Source of the DNA: Camelimonas lactis
GTDB lineage: Bacteria; Pseudomonadota; Alphaproteobacteria; Rhizobiales; Beijerinckiaceae
Assembly (NCBI RefSeq): GCF_004342915.1
Contig: NZ_SLWL01000002.1
Span: forward strand, 283,807 to 347,806
Reading direction: 5' to 3'
Length of the DNA stretch: 64,000 nt
A program made the position numbers and the translations under genes. The notes beneath the pieces were generated by a model, which searched no databases, was not told the DNA's origin, and saw only the letters and a list, made by a program, of their open reading frames with translations. Positions within the stretch are counted from its first letter, which is position 1. Every line of letters starts with the position of its first letter. Below, in pieces: positions 58,102-64,000 of the stretch.

Positions 58102-58740
58102 ATGACGAGCCGCGACCGCATTGCTTTGTTCATTGACGGAGCAAACCTGCACGCAACCGCCCGCAATCTCGGCTTCGAGATTGATTACAAACGACTTTTG
58201 AAAGAGTTCAACGCCCAGGGCGTGCTCGTTCGCGCCTATTATTACACGGCGATGATCGACGACCAGGAATACTCTTCGCTGCGCCCGCTGGTGGACTGGC
58301 TCGACTACAACGGGTTCCGCGTCGTCACGAAACCGGCCAAGGAGTTCATCGACGCCTCGGGCCGCCGCAAGGTCAAGGGCAACATGGACATCGAGCTGGC
58401 CATCGACGCGCTCGACATGGCGCCCTACCTCGACCGGGTGGTGCTGTTTTCCGGCGATGGCGACTTCCGCTCCCTGGTCAACGCCCTGCAACGCCGGGGG
58501 CTTCGCGTCACCGTGATTTCCTCGATCGTGACCCAGCCGCCGATGGTGGCCGACGAGCTGCGCCGCCAGGCTGACGAGTTCATCGATCTTGCCAATCTGG
58601 CCGCGCGGGTCGGCCGGGATATCGCCGAGCGCGGTCCGCGCGGCGAGCGCGCGCCAGAGGGGCGCGGCGAAGACCGCCCGCGCAACCTGCAAAGCCGCTA
58701 TGGCATTCGCCAGAATGGCGACGAGGAAGTGGAGCCGTAA
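58102..58740 (+). CDS. NYN domain (LabA/DUF88-like) protein
   Basis: A 212-residue protein whose first 170 residues form a PIN-like NYN domain: RIALFIDGANLHATARNLG with the first acidic residue, KVKGNMDIELAIDALDMA, and LFSGDGDFRSLVNALQRRG supplying the remaining metal-binding aspartates. The domain suggests a metal-dependent ribonuclease, though no substrate is known. A polar, arginine-rich tail (RGPRGERAPEGRGEDR) may bind RNA. It lies upstream of the convergent smpB-dapA pair, a stable neighbourhood in the order. Confidence 0.92.
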   Translation: MTSRDRIALFIDGANLHATARNLGFEIDYKRLLKEFNAQGVLVRAYYYTAMIDDQEYSSLRPLVDWLDYNGFRVVTKPAKEFIDASGRRKVKGNMDIELAIDALDMAPYLDRVVLFSGDGDFRSLVNALQRRGLRVTVISSIVTQPPMVADELRRQADEFIDLANLAARVGRDIAERGPRGERAPEGRGEDRPRNLQSRYGIRQNGDEEVEP

Positions 58741-59084
58741 CCGCACGTCGGGGCGCGCGGCCGGCATGTCCCGGGCGTTGCCGGCGCGTCCAGGGCCGCG
58801 TCAGTTCTTCCGGAGCGGCGCCAGGAGCACGGCCCGAAGATATGCCGATGGAAGATACGCCGGCGGCGGGGTGAAACGGGCTCCGTGAGGGCGGCGAGCG
58901 CCTCAGCTGGCGGGCCGGCGCCCAGCAGCAAGACATCCTCCGCCAGCAGGATAGTCATCGTTCCGCCAGAAAGAACCTGCGCCCCTCCGGGTAAACAGAG
59001 CCGGCCCCGGCCGATGCGGATGCACGCCGGAGCGGGCATCCGTTAGCCGTGCAACCGTGCGGCGGCGGCTTCGCCGTTCGCCGC
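58741..59084. other. Intergenic region between the NYN gene and smpB
   Basis: 344 bases between convergent genes. No credible gene and no tmRNA-like sequence, although smpB is adjacent. A GC-rich imperfect hairpin (about 59058-59083) precedes the smpB stop side and may act as terminator for smpB. Confidence 0.5.
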
Positions 59085-59558
59085 TTATCCCTTGTCGCGC
59101 AACAGTCGGCCCTTCTCCCGCTCCCACTCCCGCTTCTTGACCGTCTCGCGCTTGTCGGCGGCGTTCTTGCCGCGCGCCAGCGCCAGCTCGACCTTGGCCC
59201 GACCCCGGTCGTTGAAGTAGACGCGCAGCGGCACGATGGTGAAGCCGTCGCGCTGCACGGCGCCGATCATCTTGCTGATCTGGCGGGCGTGCAGCAGCAG
59301 GCGGCGCGGCCGCTTCGGCTCATGGTTGAAGCGGTTCGCCTGCAGGTACTCAGGAATGTAGGCGTTGAACAGGAACAGCTCGTTGCCGGAAGGGCCGGCA
59401 TAGGATTCGCCGATCGTCGCCTTGCCGGTGCGCAACGATTTGACTTCGGTGCCGGTCAACGCAATGCCCGCCTCAACCGTTTCAACGATTTCGTAGTTGA
59501 AACGGGCCTTGCGGTTGTCCGCCACGATCTTGCGGTCGTCCTTGCTGGCAGCGGCCAT
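59085..59558 (-). CDS. smpB: SsrA-binding protein
   Basis: SmpB binds tmRNA and brings it to stalled ribosomes for trans-translation. The 157-residue protein begins [20 protein letters not shown] and has [33 protein letters not shown] and the C-terminal basic tail [20 protein letters not shown]. The ATG at 59558 lies 2 bases after the dapA stop, so the two are co-translated. The frame is open further upstream inside dapA. Confidence 0.97.
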   Translation of the reverse strand: MAAASKDDRKIVADNRKARFNYEIVETVEAGIALTGTEVKSLRTGKATIGESYAGPSGNELFLFNAYIPEYLQANRFNHEPKRPRRLLLHARQISKMIGAVQRDGFTIVPLRVYFNDRGRAKVELALARGKNAADKRETVKKREWEREKGRLLRDKG

Positions 59559-59560
59559 GC

Positions 59561-60460
59561 TCAGGCGCTCTCCAGCAATCCGGCGTGGACCATCGCCGCC
59601 CGCACCGCGACCTGGCCCAGATCCGTCACCGGCACGATCGGCAGGCGCACATGCGGCCCCATGCGGCCCAGCAGCGACAGGGCGTATTTCGCCGGAGACG
59701 GGCTGGGCTCGCAGAACAGATTCATGTTCAGGGGCATCAGCCTGTCGTTGAGCAGGCGCGCATGGTCGTACTCTCCGGCCAGGCAGGCGTTCTGGAACTC
59801 GCTGTACAGCGCCGGCGCGACATTGGCCGTCACCGAGATGCAACCATGGCCGCCATGGGCCATGAAGCCAAGACAGGTTCCGTCCTCGCCCGACAGCTGG
59901 ATGAAGTCCTCGCCCATGGCGAGGCGCTGCATGCTGATGCGGGTGATGTTGGCGGTCGCGTCCTTCACGCCGACAATGTTGGGCAATTCATAAAGGCGCT
60001 TCATGGTGTCGATCGACATGTCGACGATGGAGCGACCCGGAATATTGTAGATGAAGATCGGGATGCCGACCGCGTCGTTCACGGCCCGGAAGTGCTGGTA
60101 CATCCCCTCCTGGCTCGGCTTGTTGTAGTAGGGCGTCACCACCAGCAGCGCGTCGGCGCCAGCCTGTTCCGCGTGCCGGGCCAGATCAACGGCTTCGCGC
60201 GTGTTGTTGGAGCCGGCGCCAGCGATGACCGGGGCGCGCCCTTTTGCCTCGGCGATACACCACTCGACAACCTTGCGGTGCTCGTCATGGGAGAGTGTCG
60301 GGCTTTCGCCCGTGGTGCCGACGGGCACCAGCCCATGAACCCCATTGGTGATCTGCCAGTCCACGTGAGCGCGAAAGGCCCCTTCGTCGAGCTCTCCATC
60401 GGCGCCAAACGGCGTCACGAGGGCGGTAAAAGCTCCCTTGAAGTTCGTGTGCGTTGTCAT
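59561..60460 (-). CDS. dapA: 4-hydroxy-tetrahydrodipicolinate synthase
   Basis: DapA condenses pyruvate with aspartate semialdehyde, the first step toward diaminopimelate and lysine. The 299-residue protein starts [18 protein letters not shown] at ATG 60460 after AGGA. It has [17 protein letters not shown], the catalytic tyrosine in [14 protein letters not shown] and the Schiff-base lysine in [12 protein letters not shown]. It heads the dapA-smpB pair and is divergent from the transglycosylase gene, which also serves cell-wall metabolism. Confidence 0.97.
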   Translation of the reverse strand: MTTHTNFKGAFTALVTPFGADGELDEGAFRAHVDWQITNGVHGLVPVGTTGESPTLSHDEHRKVVEWCIAEAKGRAPVIAGAGSNNTREAVDLARHAEQAGADALLVVTPYYNKPSQEGMYQHFRAVNDAVGIPIFIYNIPGRSIVDMSIDTMKRLYELPNIVGVKDATANITRISMQRLAMGEDFIQLSGEDGTCLGFMAHGGHGCISVTANVAPALYSEFQNACLAGEYDHARLLNDRLMPLNMNLFCEPSPSPAKYALSLLGRMGPHVRLPIVPVTDLGQVAVRAAMVHAGLLESA

Positions 60461-60772
60461 GAATGTTCCTGGACTGTGACGCCGCAAGGCGGAGTATCCG
60501 CCAGCAAATTGATATCTGATACCCTGAACCCGGTCATGCCCCGGAAACGCGGTGGTCAAACCAGACGCCTCCGCGCATTTACGTCCATTTAACCATAAAT
60601 GCTGCTGAATCGGACCCAAAGACGTCAGACTGGCCGCATCTGCTGCCTGACTGATGTCTCATTCCTGTCCTATCGAACACGTGCCGCTCACGCGGGAGTG
60701 AGATCATGGATGGCAGGCTCCCGCGCTGGATTAAAGACATACCTGCTCTTTTGAACTCGTGGAAGGGCGCCG
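60461..60772. other. Divergent promoter region between dapA and the lytic transglycosylase gene
   Basis: 312 bases with no gene; it should hold both promoters. It is more AT-rich in the middle (about 60500-60610). I could not fix a -35/-10 pair with confidence. Confidence 0.5.
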
Positions 60773-63139
60773 ATGACCCAGCCCCGTGAAAACGCCGCGC
60801 AAGGCGCCCCGCAACACCGCCGCCGGCCACGCCGGCGCATTCTCGCCGCTGGCGCGACGGCCGCCGCCGGCGCTGTCGCCGTCGGCGCGCTCTACGCCGG
60901 CCTGCACTGGGGACCCGGATTTCACGTCGCAAAAATCAAAACGCCGCCCAAGGTGATTCCGCCGCGCGTGCAGCAGCAGGCCGCATCGCCGCCGGTCATA
61001 ACAATGCCAGCGCCAAAGCCGCCTGGCCTTGTCGAGCGGGCCGGCGCCGTGGCGCTTCCCGCTCCGTTGACCGATCCGGCGCTGACTGTCAACGACCGGC
61101 CAATCGTGGCCCCGCCTACCGGCGTTGCGACGGCGGTGTTGCGCCAGGCCATCGACGCCTACCGGGGCGGCAAGCTGGCCGACGGCGACGCCGCGGCGGC
61201 GCGGCTCAACGACCCCGCTGCCCGCGCCCTGCTGGAATGGCTGGCCATCCGCTACAATGGCCCGTCCATGCCCTTCGGGCGGATCGACGCCTTTTTACGC
61301 AAGTATCCCGACTGGCCCTCCGGCGATCTGGCGCAGCGTCAGGCCGAATACGCGCTGATGCGGCAAAAGGCCGGCCCTGACGCGGTCATCGCCTTTTTCA
61401 CCGGCAAGGAGCCCGAGACGCCGCATGGGACGTTGCTGCTGGCGGACGCGCGCCGCGTCCGCGGCGACACAACGAGCGCCGCCCGGCTCGTCATCAACAT
61501 GTGGCGCAATGATCCGCTGCCGGCGGCAATCGAGAAGCGCCTGGTCGCGGATTATCCGCAGCAGTTGACGCAGGCCGAGCACCGCAATCGCATGGAACAC
61601 TTCCTGCTTCGGGAAAAGTGGGATGTGGCGCTGCGCGCGGCGGCGCTCGCCGGACCTGACCATGTAAAGCTCGCCCGCGCGCGCATGGCGGTCGCCCAGG
61701 TGAAGCAGCCCGGCAAAGCGGCGGAAAAGGCGCTGGAGGCGGTCCCCGCCGCACTGCGCAAGGATCCGTCGTGGCAATTTTCCAAGGCGCTGTTCCTGCG
61801 CAAGAAAGACGACAATGACGGCGCCCTGGCCATCCACAAGAGCGTGCCGCCTGAGGCGCTGGATCTGGACGGCGGCGACGAATGGTGGATCGAGCGGCGC
61901 ATCCTCGCCCGCCGTTATCTCGACGCAGGCAAGGCGGATATCGCCTATGATCTCGTGCGCCGCCACGGCGCCGAGCGCGACGCCCTGAAAATCGAGGCGG
62001 AATTCCATGCCGGCTGGATCGCCCTGCGTTATCTCGGCAAGGCGGACGCGGCGCTGGCCCATTTTGACGCCGCCGCAAAAATCGCCGGCACGCCGGTTTC
62101 CCTGGCGCGCACGTCCTACTGGCGGGGCCGCGCTCATGAGGCCCTGGGCGATCTGGCGGCGGCCCGCGCCGATTACGACGCCGCGGCGCGCCATGGCGCC
62201 ACCTATTATGGCCAGCTGGCGCGCATCAAACTGGCCGGAAACACCCTTTCGGTCAGCCCGCCGGAGCCGCCGGCGACACGCGACGCCATCGACAGCCTGC
62301 CCGTAAGGGCGATCCGGCTGTTGCATGAGGCGGACGCGGACGACCTCGCCACGCCACTCTACGTGGGCGTGGCCAGGACGCTGGACGACCCCGGGGTCAT
62401 TGATCTGGTCGCGCGCCTCGCCGCCAATCGCAATGACGCGCGCGCCATGGTCATGATCGGCAAGGCGGCGATGCAGCGCGGCCTGCCGCTGGCGGAGATC
62501 GCGTGGCCGGTGCAGGGCGTGCCGCTATTCACGCAGGCCGGCAAGACCGTGGAACGGGCCATGGTGCTGGCCATTTCCCGCCAGGAAAGCGTGTTCGATC
62601 CAGCCGCCATGTCCCCGGCCGGCGCGCGCGGCCTCATGCAATTGATGCCGGCCACGGCGCAGCGCACGGCGCAGCGCGCCGGCCAGCCGTTTGATCAGGG
62701 GCGCCTGACCACCGACGCGGTCTATAACGCCAAACTTGGCGCCTGGCATCTGGGAGACCTGCTGGACGACTGGCGCGGCTCCTACATCCTCACCTTCGCC
62801 GCCTACAACGCCGGGGGCGGTAATGTGAAGAAATGGATCGCCGCCCATGGCGATCCGCGCGATCCCAATGTGGACCCGGTCGACTGGGTCGAACTCATTC
62901 CGTTCAGTGAGACGCGTAACTACGTGCAGCGGGTCATGGAAAACCTGCAGGTCTACCGGCAGCGCCTGAAACCTGGCGCCCCCCTGCGCATCGCCGATGA
63001 TCTGAAGCGCGGCATGGCCACGACGACCGCCAGCAGTCCTGCGCCGTCGCAGGCTCCAGTCCCGGTCGCCGCCGCCCTCACCGCCTCCACGGAAACCACC
63101 GCCAGCATCAGGCCGGCAGAGCCCGTGGCGGCGGACTGA
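60773..63139 (+). CDS. Soluble lytic murein transglycosylase
   Basis: A 788-residue exported protein that cuts peptidoglycan glycan strands with formation of 1,6-anhydro ends. It has a basic N-terminus and a hydrophobic signal or anchor (ILAAGATAAAGAVAVGALYA), a long superhelical U-domain of paired helices (about 130-560) and a C-terminal SLT domain. The catalytic glutamate is in AISRQESVFDPAAMSPAGAR (about 603), followed by GLMQLMPATA and YILTFAAYNAGGGNVKKW. The last 60 residues are low-complexity A/P/S/T. The overall plan is that of Slt70. Confidence 0.95.
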   Translation: MTQPRENAAQGAPQHRRRPRRRILAAGATAAAGAVAVGALYAGLHWGPGFHVAKIKTPPKVIPPRVQQQAASPPVITMPAPKPPGLVERAGAVALPAPLTDPALTVNDRPIVAPPTGVATAVLRQAIDAYRGGKLADGDAAAARLNDPAARALLEWLAIRYNGPSMPFGRIDAFLRKYPDWPSGDLAQRQAEYALMRQKAGPDAVIAFFTGKEPETPHGTLLLADARRVRGDTTSAARLVINMWRNDPLPAAIEKRLVADYPQQLTQAEHRNRMEHFLLREKWDVALRAAALAGPDHVKLARARMAVAQVKQPGKAAEKALEAVPAALRKDPSWQFSKALFLRKKDDNDGALAIHKSVPPEALDLDGGDEWWIERRILARRYLDAGKADIAYDLVRRHGAERDALKIEAEFHAGWIALRYLGKADAALAHFDAAAKIAGTPVSLARTSYWRGRAHEALGDLAAARADYDAAARHGATYYGQLARIKLAGNTLSVSPPEPPATRDAIDSLPVRAIRLLHEADADDLATPLYVGVARTLDDPGVIDLVARLAANRNDARAMVMIGKAAMQRGLPLAEIAWPVQGVPLFTQAGKTVERAMVLAISRQESVFDPAAMSPAGARGLMQLMPATAQRTAQRAGQPFDQGRLTTDAVYNAKLGAWHLGDLLDDWRGSYILTFAAYNAGGGNVKKWIAAHGDPRDPNVDPVDWVELIPFSETRNYVQRVMENLQVYRQRLKPGAPLRIADDLKRGMATTTASSPAPSQAPVPVAAALTASTETTASIRPAEPVAAD

Positions 63140-63201
63140 CAGGCCGGCCGCGCGGAAACAACGCGGCGCGTTCTGGCCTTACGTCACCGGCTGGAGGGCG
63201 C

Positions 63202-63273
63202 CAGGAATACGTATTCAGGAACACGTCGCCTGGAACACCTGGCCAGGAACACCTGGTCAGGAACACTTTGCCT
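63202..63273. repeat. Degenerate tandem 14-bp repeat, five copies
   Basis: The core GGAACAC (first copy GGAATAC) recurs at 63204, 63218, 63232, 63246 and 63260, always 14 bases apart, in the gap after the transglycosylase gene. Confidence 0.85.
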
Positions 63274-63711
63274 GAAGCCGCCGCGCGGGACGTCATGGAA
63301 GCGCGCCCAGGAATGAGGCGCCAGAACTGGCCGGGCGATTGCCGGAACATCAATCCGGGCGCGGGCGCATGCGCCGGTAACCGTCCAGGTTCTGGCCAGA
63401 AGACCTTTGCGCGTACCGCTTCGCGCACCTGCCTGATCCCGTTGCCGCCGGTGATCTTGCCGACGCCGGCTGACGAGGGCGGCGGTCACATGTGCCGATC
63501 ATGACCCGGAAGCGCGCCACCTGAACCTGTGAACGCAAGCCACGGCGCGCAGCTCCGGAACAACCGCCCCCGGTTGCGGCCGGCCGGGCGCGCCATGGCT
63601 GTTGGCTGCGGGATGCCGGGCAAGGACCGGGCGGGCTCTGCGCGCCCAAGCCCCCAAGCCCCCCGGGCCTTCACGCGGCGCTGTTCGCCCACATCAGCCT
63701 GTTGCAAATAC

Positions 63712-63738
63712 AAAAAAACCCCGGCTTGCGCCGGGGTT
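63712..63738 (-). terminator. Rho-independent terminator of the porin gene
   Basis: On the minus strand the stem AACCCCGG / CCGGGGTT (63717-63738) is followed by seven T (63712-63718), 29 bases after the porin stop. Confidence 0.9.
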
Positions 63739-63766
63739 CTCTGGACTGAATGCTGCTGGACAGCAA

Positions 63767-64000
63767 TCAGAAGGTGCGGTCGATACGCAGGCGGGTCAGC
63801 CAGTTGTCGTCGAACGTCGTGGTCTTGCCGGTCAGCGTGCCATACTTGTTGGCGTCGTAGACGCGACCCTTGGCGATGTCGAGGCGCTGGTAGAGCACTT
63901 CCACACCGATATCCAGGTCCTTCACCGGCGACCAGACCAGGTTCGTCAGGCCGACGAACATGTTGTAGTCGCGCAGGTACGGGCTGTAGATGCCGCTGTT
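63767..64000 (-). CDS. Alphaproteobacterial porin, C-terminal part
   Basis: The frame runs off the right edge of the window, so only the last 77 residues are visible. They read as alternating beta-strands of an outer-membrane barrel (NMFVGLTNLVWSPVKDLDIG, VEVLYQRLDIAKG) and end in LRIDRTF with terminal phenylalanine, the outer-membrane assembly signal and the typical end of the Porin_2 family of Hyphomicrobiales. It would allow diffusion of small hydrophilic solutes. A rho-independent terminator follows. Confidence 0.9.
   Translation of the reverse strand, partial: NSGIYSPYLRDYNMFVGLTNLVWSPVKDLDIGVEVLYQRLDIAKGRVYDANKYGTLTGKTTTFDDNWLTRLRIDRTF

Larger units (their letters stand above)
63140..63766. 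other. Long intergenic region before the porin gene
   Basis: 627 bases with no supported gene; the open frames here are short and of composition unlike their neighbours. It holds a 14-bp tandem repeat (63202-63273) and the porin terminator (63712-63738). Confidence 0.6.

Noticed and set aside
58741..59084. Possible tmRNA gene beside smpB
   Set aside because: No tag-peptide coding sequence or tRNA-like acceptor arm could be found on either strand.
63202..63273. Possible CRISPR array
   Set aside because: The 14-bp units are contiguous with no spacers, and no cas gene is present.
63268..63504. A 78-codon open frame after the transglycosylase gene
   Set aside because: No ribosome site, no hydrophobic or domain pattern, and it starts in the end of the tandem repeat.

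Overview
The window is GC-rich chromosomal DNA from an alphaproteobacterium, most likely of the order Hyphomicrobiales (Rhizobiales). The evidence is gene order: ndk, an ABC-F ATPase, holC-pepA, lptF-lptG-lptD-pdxA-rsmA, gmk-yicC-mltG-fabF-acpP-fabG-fabD, rpoZ, rsh-pyrE, an NYN protein, smpB-dapA and a lytic transglycosylase are all arranged as in that order, and the last gene is an alphaproteobacterial porin ending in the typical RIDRTF. I cannot name the genus safely; a Chelatococcus/Camelimonas-like lineage is only a guess.

Layout. 1-27.6 kb is a housekeeping backbone: purM (cut by the window edge) and purN; ndk; a DUF2147 protein; a Crp/Fnr-type regulator; an ABC-F ATPase; a lipoprotein; an S10-type peptidase; holC-pepA; the LPS transport genes lptF, lptG and lptD running by overlap into pdxA and rsmA; then on the minus strand gmk, yicC, mltG and the fatty acid synthesis genes fabF, acpP, fabG, fabD; and rpoZ. 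surA, usually found between lptD and pdxA, is missing. From 54.8 kb the backbone resumes with rsh (ppGpp), pyrE, an NYN nuclease-like gene, smpB-dapA, a soluble lytic transglycosylase and the 3' end of a porin gene.

Between rpoZ and rsh lies about 27 kb of accessory genes. It holds a DUF1576-like membrane protein, a small glycine-zipper lipoprotein, an Mrp/Mbh-type cation/proton antiporter operon (mnhE, mnhF, mbhD-like, mnhG, mbhE-mnhB fusion, mnhC, and a 1035-residue protein with two antiporter modules), a complete urease system, a DUF1269 protein, an AI-2E family transporter, an 840-bp IS5-family element, an RND efflux cassette and an alpha/beta hydrolase.

The urease genes sit in three transcription units: ureD-ureA-ureB-ureC followed by a urea transporter and a GntP-like permease (minus strand); ureE and ureG (plus strand, divergent from ureD); and ureF, whose start codon overlaps the stop codon of the antiporter operon. 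Together they predict urea uptake, nickel-dependent hydrolysis, and an ion/proton antiporter co-expressed with one urease maturation factor. The RND cassette has an amber codon right after the lipobox cysteine of its second adaptor gene, so that adaptor is probably broken. Several intergenic regions carry short tandem repeats of 13-21 bp. I found no rRNA, tRNA, CRISPR array or prophage.
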